A DNA stretch of 64,000 bases from an uncultured Fidelibacterota bacterium (lineage in GTDB: Bacteria > Fidelibacterota > Marinisomatia > Marinisomatales > Marinisomataceae), in contig CACHCR010000003.1 in the NCBI GenBank assembly GCA_902578385.1, forward strand, positions 1 through 64,000, read 5' to 3'. Of the stretch, positions 50,854-59,354 are shown one piece after another (position 1 is the first letter of the stretch; every line of letters starts with the position of its first letter). The notes under the pieces were generated by a model. That model saw only the letters and a program-made list of their open reading frames with translations, was not told where the DNA came from and made no database searches. A program made the translations under genes and the position numbers.

Positions 50854-51456
50854 ATGTTTAGAATTTTTTTTACTCTAATTATCATCTTTAGCAGTGTATC
50901 TGCTCATCCAGTAATATTTAAAAATGGTAAAGTGTTTTGGATAACACAAAACCCAAGTTTTAATGATATAAGGTTTGGAATTTCTAAGACAAGTAATTGG
51001 TTAATTGGTGGAAGAATTCTCCAGGATAGAAAGACTGATGAGACTTTTGCATTAATGAATAACAACTATTTAGTCAAAAGATGGAATAATAAAAATTCAC
51101 AAGCAAATATTTATTTATTATCTAGTGTTGGTTTAAATACTGAAAATTCAGAAAGTATGGCTACTGTGGGTATCCATGGTGATTGGGAAAATCGTCAGTT
51201 TATGGTAATGGAAATGCTTGAGTATTATTCATACAATAATGCTTGGGTATCAAATACAAGAGTAGCTTATAGTCCTTTTAAAGTAGACTATTCTAAGACA
51301 TCAGCTTGGTTTATAGCACATTATCGAGTTGAATATCATAATGATAGTTATTCCTATATGTTTTTTCCAGTGATTCGTCTTTTTAAAAAAAATTACCTAT
51401 TCGAACTAGGATCGAATGGAAAAAACTCATTTTTATCTTTTATGACACATTTCTAA
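50854..51456 (+). CDS. Exported beta-rich protein, unrecognised
   Basis: This 200-residue protein has a signal peptide (FFTLIIIFSSVSAHP). Alternating hydrophobic/polar strands follow: VFWITQNPSFNDIRFGISKT, NWLIGGRILQD, QANIYLLSSVGLNTE and YSYMFFPVIRLFKKNYLFEL. The pattern and the final aromatic residue (MTHF) resemble a small outer-membrane beta-barrel of about eight strands. HMA proteins often neighbour such barrels in metal-efflux loci, so a linked role with the preceding gene (11 nt gap) is conceivable. The family is not identified. Confidence 0.6.
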   Translation: MFRIFFTLIIIFSSVSAHPVIFKNGKVFWITQNPSFNDIRFGISKTSNWLIGGRILQDRKTDETFALMNNNYLVKRWNNKNSQANIYLLSSVGLNTENSESMATVGIHGDWENRQFMVMEMLEYYSYNNAWVSNTRVAYSPFKVDYSKTSAWFIAHYRVEYHNDSYSYMFFPVIRLFKKNYLFELGSNGKNSFLSFMTHF

Positions 51457-51503
51457 TGCGTACTAATTGATTTTTAAAATTGTAAGCCTTACTTTCTTCT
51501 CAA

Positions 51504-51638
51504 ATGTTAAAGCAAATAAACAACCTGTCTGATAATCTTATATCAATTCTTGATACTAAAATTGGTTTTTATATATCTTTATTTTTTACGCTTACTGTTG
51601 CAATATTAATCTTTTTAAAGGTGTTAATTGATGGATAA
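51504..51638 (+). CDS. 44-residue single-span membrane protein
   Basis: ATG at 51504 gives MLKQINNLSDNLISILDTKI followed by one membrane helix (GFYISLFFTLTVAILIFLKV) and a short tail. Its stop overlaps the next small gene's start by 8 nt. The composition and topology are convincing for a small membrane protein; no family is recognised. It forms a pair with the following 34-residue gene. Confidence 0.45.
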   Translation: MLKQINNLSDNLISILDTKIGFYISLFFTLTVAILIFLKVLIDG

Positions 51639-51735
51639 ATTAATAGATAAAATTGTACATTTTTGTTTAGATAGTAAGTTAGTTTTATTTTTAATTTTTA
51701 TAGCGTTAATACTAAAATTATTAAGTATTTATTAA
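51631..51735 (+). CDS. 34-residue single-span membrane protein
   Basis: ATG at 51631 overlaps the preceding small gene by 8 nt. The frame reads MDKLIDKIVHFCLDSKLVLF and continues as one hydrophobic helix with a Lys near the end. N-terminal organisation resembles the preceding protein, a short amphipathic helix followed by a membrane span. Length makes it tentative. Confidence 0.4.
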   Translation: MDKLIDKIVHFCLDSKLVLFLIFIALILKLLSIY

Positions 51736-51757
51736 TACAAACTAAAGGGGATAAAAA

Positions 51758-51937
51758 ATGAATTCAAACTCATGGTATCTTTTAATGATTATTTCGATTT
51801 TGATGGCAGTATTACTATTTCTAAATGTTCCTGGATATGAAGACGCGGGATCGGCTAGGCAGGTAGGAGTTTTTGTCGGATTATGGGCTCCAACTTTTGG
51901 AATATTAGGGGTACGAGCTCAGTTAAATGAAAAATAA
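51758..51937 (+). CDS. 59-residue two-span membrane protein
   Basis: ATG at 51758 follows AAAGGGG by 7 bases. The frame begins MNSNSWYLLMIISILMAVLL, with a loop VPGYEDAGSARQVG and a second hydrophobic helix (VFVGLWAPTFGILGV). A strong terminator follows its stop by 19 bases, which supports it as the end of a transcript. No family is recognised, but the charged loop between two helices and good ribosome binding site make it the best supported of the small membrane genes here. Confidence 0.6.
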   Translation: MNSNSWYLLMIISILMAVLLFLNVPGYEDAGSARQVGVFVGLWAPTFGILGVRAQLNEK

Positions 51938-51956
51938 TCTTTCATTTTATTAAAAA

Positions 51957-51984
51957 GGGGCTTTTTTATAGCCCCTTTTTTTTT
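51957..51984 (+). terminator. Rho-independent terminator
   Basis: GGGGCT (51957-51962) and AGCCCC (51970-51975) form a six-pair stem with a T-rich loop, preceded by an A run and followed by nine T. It ends the transcript of the small membrane genes, and the A run makes it probably bidirectional. Confidence 0.9.
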
Positions 51985-51994
51985 AAATTTCATA

Positions 51995-52108
51995 ATGATA
52001 GAATGGGGACCATTTACATTTCAACATCCAATCGAACTACCAATGTTCTTTTTATGTATTCTTTTTGTTGTATTTATGGTATTCAATCTAGCTATGGATG
52101 ACGATTAG
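51995..52108 (+). CDS. 37-residue single-span membrane protein
   Basis: ATG at 51995, just after the terminator, reads MIEWGPFTFQHPIELPMFFL, one membrane helix, and an acidic end (AMDDD). The stop overlaps the start of the acetyltransferase gene by 11 bases. The helix and coupling support it, but no family is recognised. Confidence 0.4.
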   Translation: MIEWGPFTFQHPIELPMFFLCILFVVFMVFNLAMDDD

Positions 52109-52562
52109 AATGCTTTCTATTAGAGAATACATCCATCAATTAGATTGGGACAATTTATGTAGAATTCATGATAGTGCTAGGCTATTCGAACTTGACGGCT
52201 CTGCGCCAGAAAAGGCCTTTTTACCGTTAGCTGAATGTTACAAGGAAGAAGAGCTTTTTGACTCCTCCATATTTGTAGGAGAGCAAAATGGTGAAATAGT
52301 AGGTTTTGTTGCTTTTTGTGATAACAGTATTACATGGTTATATGTTGAACCTAAATTTTTTCGCAATGGATATGGAAGAATGTTGCTTGATTTTGTGTTA
52401 AATCGTATTTCAAAACCTGCATCAGTTACAGTTCTTATTAATAATTTTAGAGCAATAGCTCTATATAAATCTTGCGGATTTAAAGTTCATTCAGAAAAAA
52501 AAGGAATAATACCTCTAACAAACGTTGAGGTAATTTCTTTAAAGATGGTTCTAAGTAGATGA
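52098..52562 (+). CDS. GNAT-family N-acetyltransferase
   Basis: This 154-residue protein has the GNAT fold: an N-terminal helix pair (LDWDNLCRIHDSARLFEL), strand FVGEQNGEIVGFVAF, TWLYVEPKFFRNGYGRMLLD with the acetyl-CoA loop (R-x-x-G-x-G/A: RNGYGR), and NNFRAIALYKSCGFKVHSE near the end. The substrate is unknown. Either ATG 52098 (MTIRMLS) or 52110 may start it. The DUF2256 gene overlaps its stop by 4 nt (ATGA). Confidence 0.88.
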   Translation: MTIRMLSIREYIHQLDWDNLCRIHDSARLFELDGSAPEKAFLPLAECYKEEELFDSSIFVGEQNGEIVGFVAFCDNSITWLYVEPKFFRNGYGRMLLDFVLNRISKPASVTVLINNFRAIALYKSCGFKVHSEKKGIIPLTNVEVISLKMVLSR

Positions 52563-52696
52563 GAAAAGAGCATCTTCCTTCTAAAATTTGTCCAGTGTGC
52601 GGTTTTTCCTTTAACTGGAGAAAGAAATGGAAAAAATCTTGGGAAAATGTTAAATATTGTAGTGAAAAGTGCAAGAGAAACAAATATAAAATCTAA
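52559..52696 (+). CDS. DUF2256 zinc-binding protein
   Basis: The frame from ATG 52559 encodes about 45 residues, MRKEHLPSKICPVCGFSFNW, then RKKWKKSWENVKYCSEKCKR and a basic tail. The two Cys pairs (CPVC and CSEKC) and the R-K-K-W-x(4)-W pattern match DUF2256, a small zinc-ribbon family often found beside cryptochrome/photolyase genes. A photolyase gene lies 760 bases downstream here. It overlaps the acetyltransferase gene by 4 nt. Function is unknown. Confidence 0.85.
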   Translation: MRKEHLPSKICPVCGFSFNWRKKWKKSWENVKYCSEKCKRNKYKI

Positions 52697-52703
52697 ATTA
52701 AAA

Positions 52704-53462
52704 ATGATAAATAAATTCATATGTTATATTTTAATGATTTCCTTTATTTACCCATGGGGTAAAACTGGACATAGGGCAACTGGTGAAATAGCAGAATCAT
52801 ATTTAACCGAAAAAACTCGTTCTGAGATAAGTAAAATTTTAAAAGATCCTTCTTTAGCAGTTGCAAGTACTTGGGCAGATGAAATGCGATCCAATCCAGA
52901 TTTTAAAAAATATAGTACATGGCATTACGTAAATATGCCACATAATGTTAGATATGTCGATTCAAAGAAATCCTCTAAAGGCGATGTGGTTCAGGCTATA
53001 AAAATCTGTAAAAATAAATTAAAAGATTCTAATGTAAGTATAGAAGAAAAAGCATTTTATCTACGTTTTTTAGTGCATCTTATTGGAGATATTCATCAGC
53101 CCTTGCATGTTGGAAGAGCAGAAGATAGAGGCGGTAACGATATAAAAGTAAAATGGTTCGGAAATGATACCAATTTACATAGAGTTTGGGATACACATAT
53201 TATTGATGACTTCCAAATGAGCTATACAGAATTGGCTATGCATTTACAAAATAATTTTGATGCAGCAGATATTAAATTAATGAATGAAGATCAATGGATT
53301 GATGAATCACAACAAATAGTTAATAAGGTTTATTCAGAGGTAAAAAATAAAGATAATCTAGGATATAATTACATCTATAAAAATTTTGATTTAGTGAAGT
53401 TACAATTGTTCAAAGCTGGAGTAAGATTAGCTAGCACTTTAAATGAGATTTTTGATGAATAA
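52704..53462 (+). CDS. S1/P1-type zinc nuclease
   Basis: I start at ATG 52704 (MINKFICYILMISFIYPWGK), whose signal peptide would leave Trp as the mature N-terminal residue, a zinc ligand in S1/P1 nucleases. The product is about 252 residues. Ligand-bearing segments are YPWGKTGHRATGEIA, ASTWADEMRSN, STWHYVNMPH, RFLVHLIGDIHQPLHVGRAE, GGNDIKVKWFG and NLHRVWDTHII. It degrades single-stranded DNA/RNA outside the cytoplasm, likely for phosphate and nucleoside scavenging. Its stop overlaps the photolyase gene by 8 nt. Confidence 0.92.
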   Translation: MINKFICYILMISFIYPWGKTGHRATGEIAESYLTEKTRSEISKILKDPSLAVASTWADEMRSNPDFKKYSTWHYVNMPHNVRYVDSKKSSKGDVVQAIKICKNKLKDSNVSIEEKAFYLRFLVHLIGDIHQPLHVGRAEDRGGNDIKVKWFGNDTNLHRVWDTHIIDDFQMSYTELAMHLQNNFDAADIKLMNEDQWIDESQQIVNKVYSEVKNKDNLGYNYIYKNFDLVKLQLFKAGVRLASTLNEIFDE

Positions 53463-54873
53463 AATAGCAATACATTGGTTTAGGAGAGATTTAAGGGTTG
53501 AAGATAATCCATCTCTGCAATTTGCAGCTCAAAATGGCCCTATAACACCTATTTACATTCTTGATACAGTAAATAACACTCAAAAGGAGTTTAAATTAGG
53601 AGAAGCAAGCGCATGGTGGCTCCATCATTCATTGCACTCATTAGATAAATCCTTAGCAAATAAACTCAATTTCTTTTCAGGGGATCCTATTGAAATCATT
53701 AAAGAATTAATTGAAAATAATGAGATTGAATCTTTTTCATGGAATAGATGTTACAGTCCTTGGGAAATAAAGAGAGATACAGAAATTAAAGTCTTGCTAA
53801 AAGAAAATAATATAAATGTTAAAACTTTTAACGGATCATTATTATGGGAGCCATGGGAGATTTTGAAAGATGATAATACGCCATATAAGGTTTTTTCTCC
53901 GTTTTATCGAAAAGGATGTTTAGTAAAACATAATGGCCCCAGAGGTATTGTCAGTTTAGAAAATGTTACTTTTTGTAAAAAGTTAGATTCATCAGGAGAT
54001 ATCGATTCACTTAATTTGCTTCCAAACCATGAATGGAAAGACAAGTTTGAGAATTACTGGAATATTGGAGAAAAAGCAGCAATGACCAAATATATCCATT
54101 TCAGAGATAATGGATTAACTGGATATAAGGAAGGTAGGAATTTTCCTATTAAAGATAATGTTTCTATATTGTCACCTCACCTACATTTTGGAGAAATTTC
54201 CCCGCATCAAATTTGGCATGATAATAAAGATTTATGCCCTGAAAAAGATGTAGCACACTTTCATAGTGAACTTGGATGGAGAGAATTTTCTTATTATTTG
54301 ATTTATCATTTTCCTTTTATGTGTACTGAAAATCTAAATAAACGTTTTGACAAGTTTCCTTGGTCAACAAATAAAGATTACCTAAATGCTTGGAAGAAAG
54401 GAAATACAGGATATCCAATTGTAGATGCAGGTATGAGGCAATTATGGGAAACAGGGTACATGCATAATCGCGTAAGAATGGTTGTTGCTTCATTTTTAGT
54501 AAAAAACCTTTTGATTGATTGGAGGAAAGGTTTAGAGTGGTTTAATGATTGTTTATGTGATGCTGATTTAGCTAATAATACTGCAAGTTGGCAATGGACT
54601 GCAGGAAGTGGAGCAGATGCTGCACCGTACTTTAGAATATTTAATCCTATCTTACAAGGTAAGAAATTTGACCCTGATGGAACATATACTAAAAAATACG
54701 TGCCTGAATTAGAGAATATGCCTACAAAATATCTATTTGCTCCTTGGGAGGCGGATGATTCAGTGTTCAAAGAAGCAGGAATTGAATATGGTAAAGATTA
54801 CCCAAAACCAATAGTTTCTATTGAAGAATCAAGGGATATTGCTTTAAAAGCTTATAATCAAATAAAAGGATAA
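53455..54873 (+). CDS. phrB: Deoxyribodipyrimidine photolyase (class I CPD type)
   Basis: I start at ATG 53455 (MNKIAIHWFRRDLRVEDNPS), the conserved opening. The product is about 472 residues. The N-terminal alpha/beta domain is followed by the FAD domain with LSPHLHFGEISPHQIW, GWREFSYYLIYHFP, DAGMRQLWETGYMHNRVRM and LCDADLANNTASWQWTAGSG, including the conserved Trp electron chain. It splits cyclobutane pyrimidine dimers with blue light. Asn in GWREFSYY/NNTASWQW and the HNR motif fit a repair-competent photolyase rather than a sensory cryptochrome. Confidence 0.93.
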   Translation: MNKIAIHWFRRDLRVEDNPSLQFAAQNGPITPIYILDTVNNTQKEFKLGEASAWWLHHSLHSLDKSLANKLNFFSGDPIEIIKELIENNEIESFSWNRCYSPWEIKRDTEIKVLLKENNINVKTFNGSLLWEPWEILKDDNTPYKVFSPFYRKGCLVKHNGPRGIVSLENVTFCKKLDSSGDIDSLNLLPNHEWKDKFENYWNIGEKAAMTKYIHFRDNGLTGYKEGRNFPIKDNVSILSPHLHFGEISPHQIWHDNKDLCPEKDVAHFHSELGWREFSYYLIYHFPFMCTENLNKRFDKFPWSTNKDYLNAWKKGNTGYPIVDAGMRQLWETGYMHNRVRMVVASFLVKNLLIDWRKGLEWFNDCLCDADLANNTASWQWTAGSGADAAPYFRIFNPILQGKKFDPDGTYTKKYVPELENMPTKYLFAPWEADDSVFKEAGIEYGKDYPKPIVSIEESRDIALKAYNQIKG

Positions 54874-54935
54874 ATTGAATTAATTATTTTTAATATATAG
54901 ATTAATGATGGTAGCCAACTGAACTAGGAGAAAAA

Positions 54936-55601
54936 ATGTATCTAGAAAAATTAAATAAACAATTAGACGAACTTCATTTATTAAAACATCCATTTTATGT
55001 TGCATGGAATAATGGAGAGTTAAATCAAACTATATTGAGGGATTACGCTGAACAGTATTACCAACATATTAAGGCATTTCCTCGCTATATAAGTGCAACA
55101 CATTCAATTTGCGAAGATATCGAAAATAGAAAAATTTTACTCGATAATCTTAGTGATGAAGAAGATTTCAACAAAGATCACCCAATGCTTTGGAAGCAGT
55201 TTGCATTAGCTGTAGGTGCAGATGAAAGCTCTGTTGAAACAGTTGATCAGGAACATTTCACAAAAGAAATGATTGATAATTTTTTTAGACTTTCTAGATC
55301 AACTTATGCTGAAGGATTAGGTGCTTTATATGCATATGAAAGACAAGTTCCTGAAATTGCAGATACTAAAATTAAAGGACTTGTAGATCATTATGATGTG
55401 TCATCAGATAAAGGTTTAGAATATTTTGTTGTACATAAAGATGCTGATGTAGAGCATAGAGAACAAAGTGCTGAATTGATGAATAAGCTTTCAGATGAAG
55501 AAAAGATATTAGCTAAAGAAGCTGGATTGTCTACTGTAAAAGTACTTTGGGACTTTTTAAGTGGTCTATGTGAGAAGCATAATATTTCTGCAAAAGCTTA
55601 A
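54936..55601 (+). CDS. CADD-family di-iron protein (putative p-aminobenzoate synthesis)
   Basis: This 221-residue helical protein belongs to the heme-oxygenase-like CADD family. Typical pieces are LLKHPFYVAWNNGELNQTIL, DYAEQYYQHIKAFPRYISAT, EEDFNKDHPMLW, YAEGLGALYAYERQVPEI and EYFVVHKDADVEHREQ, which together provide the Glu/His/Asp iron ligands. Chlamydial CADD makes p-aminobenzoate from one of its own tyrosines, and the Tyr in LKHPFY and a Lys in DTKIKGL are conserved here. A folate role is therefore likely by family. AGGAG lies 8 nt before the ATG. Confidence 0.88.
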   Translation: MYLEKLNKQLDELHLLKHPFYVAWNNGELNQTILRDYAEQYYQHIKAFPRYISATHSICEDIENRKILLDNLSDEEDFNKDHPMLWKQFALAVGADESSVETVDQEHFTKEMIDNFFRLSRSTYAEGLGALYAYERQVPEIADTKIKGLVDHYDVSSDKGLEYFVVHKDADVEHREQSAELMNKLSDEEKILAKEAGLSTVKVLWDFLSGLCEKHNISAKA

Positions 55602-55628
55602 TTAAATAATATCATTCTAATATAATGT

Positions 55629-55656
55629 TTGAATTCACATGATATTTGCGTATTAT
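55629..55656 (+). promoter_or_regulatory. Possible promoter of apt
   Basis: TTGAAT (55629-55634) and TATTAT (55651-55656) are separated by 16 bases, and transcription would begin shortly before the ATG at 55670. The short distance would leave a leader of under 10 bases. Confidence 0.4.
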
Positions 55657-55669
55657 GCGCGCAATAAAT

Positions 55670-56197
55670 ATGAATATAGAACAAATTAAAGAAACAATAA
55701 CAATCGTTAAAGACTATCCAATAAAGGGTATAGTTTTTAAAGATATCACTACGCTTTTAGAAAATCCTGACGCATTTAAATCTACTGTTGATATTATGAT
55801 AGATAAAGTAAGGCATTTAGATTTTAATAGAGTCGTAGGAGTTGAATCCAGAGGATTTTTCTGGTCTGGACCAATTGCATATGCTTTATCAAAATCATTT
55901 GTTTTAGCTAGAAAGCCTGGAAAGTTACCGAGAAAAGCAGCTGAAAAATTCTTCTCCTTGGAATATGGTACTAATACTGTGCATATACATGAAGATGCTA
56001 TTTCGGAAGGCGATAAAGTATTAGTTGTAGATGATTTAATTGCAACAGGTGGTACAGCAATGGCAACTGCTGAGCTATGTCAAGAGCTTGGTGCATCTGA
56101 GGTTCATATCATCGCACTAATTGATTTACCAAAATTAGGTGGATCTAAAATGCTTTCAGAAAAATTTGGTGAAGTTATAACACTGATTGATTATTAA
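55670..56197 (+). CDS. apt: Adenine phosphoribosyltransferase
   Basis: I choose ATG 55670 (MNIEQIKETITIVKDYPIKG) over an in-frame ATG 24 bases upstream, since family members start here. The 175-residue enzyme salvages adenine to AMP with PRPP. GIVFKDITTLLENPDAF, GVESRGFFWSGPIAYAL, ARKPGKLPRKA and the PRPP loop VLVVDDLIATGGTAMA are all present. It is convergent with the alkylsulfatase-like gene, overlapping by 4 bases. Confidence 0.94.
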   Translation: MNIEQIKETITIVKDYPIKGIVFKDITTLLENPDAFKSTVDIMIDKVRHLDFNRVVGVESRGFFWSGPIAYALSKSFVLARKPGKLPRKAAEKFFSLEYGTNTVHIHEDAISEGDKVLVVDDLIATGGTAMATAELCQELGASEVHIIALIDLPKLGGSKMLSEKFGEVITLIDY

Positions 56198-57897
56198 TCG
56201 TTATTAAAAAGCGAAGAGAATTGTAAAAATTTTATTGATTCTCCATCAATTTTTAATTTACCCGAAGCTATTGCTTGAACAGCACTGACTGTTTTTAAAA
56301 CTATTCCTTTCCAAGTATTTGAATCAACTGAAACAATAACATCAAAACTATCATCATAAGAATTCGATATTTCAGCTATTTGATTTCTAACAATAACTCC
56401 AAATTTTTCATCGGAATCTGTTATGTTAAAACCAATCTTGATTAGTTTATTTTTTGCCTTTTCAGAATTAAGTCTTGGTCCCATAGCATCAAAAAATGTG
56501 CTGAGAGGGATGTTTTTAGCCTGTTCAGCAGAAACTGTATATTCCAATGATGGATTTATCTTATTTGTCAGTTCATATGCCTCTGATAGATAATAATTTC
56601 TTGCTATAGGATTGGTTTCTACTAGTGAAAGATTTTCAAGCGAAATACTATAAAGATTTTTGATTTGATCATCATTTGGAAAGTTTAATAATCCTACATC
56701 ACTTAACTCTGCAGCCCATTGATAATTCTTTGATTGATTAGCTTTATTTATTTCAGAAATTAATTGTTCTTTTGAACCAATAAGTTCAAAAATATGTTTT
56801 GCTCTTTTATGAGCTGATAAAGGCTCTAAATTAACTGCTTTACCGTCAAAAAATCCAAGATATCCATTGTATACATTTCTTATACTCCATGAAACTTTTC
56901 CATATTTTTCTTGTAAATCATAATTCTCTAGAAAGAATGATGGATATTCAAAATTTTCAACAAGCTCATCAGGCGTTTTTCCAAGATTTGCTCCGCGGAC
57001 AGCATAATCATGAATGTACTGAATGGCATCTCTATAAATAGTTAGGCGTTCTTCAATTATTTTCTCTCCAGTTAGAAAAGGTCCATGACAACTAATTAAG
57101 AAGTCAGGCTTATAAGATCTCATAGCATCTACAGATTTGTACCAGCTTTTTGTATCTCGATAGGATGTTCCTCTTATAGTATATAAATTTGGAAAGCGCA
57201 TGTAATAATTATCAGCACTGATAACAACATCTTTTTCAGGATAGTAAATAATAATTTGGTCATCTGTTTCTCCTGGAGTGTGTTGAATTTCTAAATCAAT
57301 TCCTCCAATTGAAAGCATACTAGTTTGTTGATTAAGAAAATCAGTAGGATATATAACCGGAGGTTGTTCAAAGTCAAAATTTAAAGTAAAGCCTAATCCA
57401 TGTCCTCGTTTAAGACTATCTGGGAGGAAATGTCCAAACTGTTTCATTCCTCTTTCTGTAAGAATAGGTCTTAATAAATTATTTTGATCAAAAAATCCTT
57501 TTTGAAAAGTTGAGTGAGCAAAAACTTTTGTATTTTCTTCAAAAAAACCAGGTGCTCCTCTCCAGTGATCAACATGAGAATGCGTATAAATGATAGCTTT
57601 GTTTGGAAGGTTAGAAATCTTCTTAAATTCCGCATTAATTTGTTTTCCAAGTTCTGGATCTTCTGTGGTATCAATTATAATGTTTCCAGTTTCACCAGCA
57701 ATCAGAACTGAATTTGCTAATCCATATCCAATAGCAACATAAACATTATCAACAACTTGATAGATACCTTTTTCAAAATAAAAGTCATCATCAATATGAA
57801 TTTCTTCCGTAAATGGAGCAGCAACATTGGTTTTTGACTCACTTTTACTATTGCAAGCAAAGATGATAATTAATGATAGATATAATAATATTCTCAT
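56194..57897 (-). CDS. MBL-fold alkylsulfatase-like lipoprotein
   Basis: This 567-residue protein has a lipoprotein signal (LLYLSLIIIFACNSKS). The metallo-beta-lactamase core carries IIYTHSHVDHWRGAPGFF (HxHxDH) and later QHTPGETDDQIIIYYPEKD and SCHGPFL ligands. After the core come the dimerisation and C-terminal SCP2-like domains (for example LNSEKAKNKLIKIGFNITDS and GKLKIDGESIKFLQFSSLF) of SdsA1/alkylsulfatases. It likely hydrolyses alkyl sulfates or related esters outside the cytoplasm. The whole three-domain arrangement supports the call, but the substrate is not certain. Confidence 0.87.
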   Translation of the reverse strand: MRILLYLSLIIIFACNSKSESKTNVAAPFTEEIHIDDDFYFEKGIYQVVDNVYVAIGYGLANSVLIAGETGNIIIDTTEDPELGKQINAEFKKISNLPNKAIIYTHSHVDHWRGAPGFFEENTKVFAHSTFQKGFFDQNNLLRPILTERGMKQFGHFLPDSLKRGHGLGFTLNFDFEQPPVIYPTDFLNQQTSMLSIGGIDLEIQHTPGETDDQIIIYYPEKDVVISADNYYMRFPNLYTIRGTSYRDTKSWYKSVDAMRSYKPDFLISCHGPFLTGEKIIEERLTIYRDAIQYIHDYAVRGANLGKTPDELVENFEYPSFFLENYDLQEKYGKVSWSIRNVYNGYLGFFDGKAVNLEPLSAHKRAKHIFELIGSKEQLISEINKANQSKNYQWAAELSDVGLLNFPNDDQIKNLYSISLENLSLVETNPIARNYYLSEAYELTNKINPSLEYTVSAEQAKNIPLSTFFDAMGPRLNSEKAKNKLIKIGFNITDSDEKFGVIVRNQIAEISNSYDDSFDVIVSVDSNTWKGIVLKTVSAVQAIASGKLKIDGESIKFLQFSSLFNND

Positions 57898-57991
57898 ATT
57901 TTAAAATATAAGTCATATTAAGTTATATTTTAAATAAATTAGATTATTAGAATAATTGGAACAAAAAAACTAAAATCACATTCATAAAACA

Positions 57992-58861
57992 ATGACTTTA
58001 ATATCATTTTCTAGAGATAAATTTATTCCTTCTGAAGAAGTCTCATTGAGTATTAAGAGTAATTTTTTAAGTATTGTAAGAGGATATCAAGTTTTTACTT
58101 TTTTCAAAACTGTCAACAATGGCAACCCTGTTTTTCTTGATGATCATATAAATAGAGTTTTTTCAAATGCTAATGATATGAAAATGAAAATTTCTCATTC
58201 CAAAGAAGAAATAAAATTATTAGTACTTGAAACTTTAGAAAAAAACGATTTTTCAGAATGCGAGTGTAATATAATGATTCTTTTAGCAGGAACTACTCCA
58301 TACGATAATTCTGGATTAATTTCATCAAGCTTTGTTGATTTATTTATTATTACATCCCCAATAAAAGTTTATCCACCTGATTCATATGAAAAAGGTATAT
58401 CCTTAGGTTTATATGAATATGAAAGAATTGATGCTGAAATTAAAACACCTTATACATATTATGGAGGAGTAAAAGCGCAACAAGCTCATGTTCAAAATGG
58501 AAAATATGATGAAGTTTTATTTACTAGCAAAAATAATATTCTTGAAGGCACAACATTTTCTTTCTTTGCTATTAAAAACAATAAAGTTATTACACCAAAA
58601 GCTGATGGAAGAATTCTTGGAAGTGTAACAAGAAAAAATTTAATTAAGATAATGCAAGAGCATCAAATTGACTGCATTGAAGAACCTATTTCAGTTGAAG
58701 ATATAGATAATTTTAGCGAAGCTTTTATTGCTTCAGCAAATAGAGATATCATTCCGGTAGTTAGTATAGATAACCATACTATTGGCGACGGTAAAGTGGG
58801 ATTGATTTATAAGAGATTAATATCTCTATATCAAAAAGAAATATTAAAAAATACTGTATAA
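57992..58861 (+). CDS. Class IV PLP aminotransferase
   Basis: This 289-residue fold-type IV enzyme (branched-chain aminotransferase / aminodeoxychorismate lyase group) has the helper Arg region FLDDHINRVFSNANDM, the PLP lysine in YYGGVKAQQAHVQNGKYDEV, ILEGTTFSFFAIKNNKVITP and GRILGSVTRKNLIKI. The substrate cannot be decided; the presence of a CADD-type p-aminobenzoate candidate 2.4 kb upstream makes PabC-like activity less needed, and a D-amino-acid or branched-chain enzyme is possible. It stands alone between the divergent alkylsulfatase and the lipoprotein group. Confidence 0.85.
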   Translation: MTLISFSRDKFIPSEEVSLSIKSNFLSIVRGYQVFTFFKTVNNGNPVFLDDHINRVFSNANDMKMKISHSKEEIKLLVLETLEKNDFSECECNIMILLAGTTPYDNSGLISSSFVDLFIITSPIKVYPPDSYEKGISLGLYEYERIDAEIKTPYTYYGGVKAQQAHVQNGKYDEVLFTSKNNILEGTTFSFFAIKNNKVITPKADGRILGSVTRKNLIKIMQEHQIDCIEEPISVEDIDNFSEAFIASANRDIIPVVSIDNHTIGDGKVGLIYKRLISLYQKEILKNTV

Positions 58862-58944
58862 TTTAACACATATTTTTAGTATACTGGGAACAAGTCGATT
58901 ATTTTTAATGTATAATTAGAAATAACAAAAATAGAGAGGAAAAA

Positions 58945-59349
58945 ATGAAAAATCTAACTATTGTATTATTTTTATCTTTCATTCTATCTGGATGTGCGAT
59001 GCAAGCACCAACTGCACCTGCAGAATCTAATGATTTTACTTTAGGTAAAGTGCAATCACAGTTAAAAGAAGGAATGAGTTCATCTCAAGTAGTATCTTTA
59101 CTTGGATCTCCAAACTTAGTAACAAGTACTAAAGATGGAGGAGAAGCATGGACCTATGATAAAATTTCTCAAGAATCTGAGTCATCCAGTGTTTCTGGAG
59201 CTGGAGCAGGTTCAAGCGGTAATTTTTTCGGTATTTTTGGTGGAGGTCGTTCAAAATCATCAAACTCTAGTAAAAATCTTACTTTGATAGTAAAATTAAA
59301 TGCTGATGGTGTTGTAACAGACTATAAATATCAAAGTATAAAATACTAG
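58945..59349 (+). CDS. BamE/SmpA-like lipoprotein
   Basis: This 134-residue lipoprotein has a clear lipobox (SFILSGCAMQ). A SmpA/OmlA-type motif follows: VQSQLKEGMSSSQVVSLLGS, then PNLVTSTKDGGEAWTYDKIS, as in BamE and related small outer-membrane lipoproteins. A Ser/Gly-rich spacer (GAGAGSSGNFFGIFGGGRSK) separates the last strand. Outer-membrane assembly is a plausible role. It is the first of three consecutive small lipoprotein genes with 5-nt and 0-nt gaps. Confidence 0.82.
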   Translation: MKNLTIVLFLSFILSGCAMQAPTAPAESNDFTLGKVQSQLKEGMSSSQVVSLLGSPNLVTSTKDGGEAWTYDKISQESESSSVSGAGAGSSGNFFGIFGGGRSKSSNSSKNLTLIVKLNADGVVTDYKYQSIKY

Positions 59350-59354
59350 GGAAA

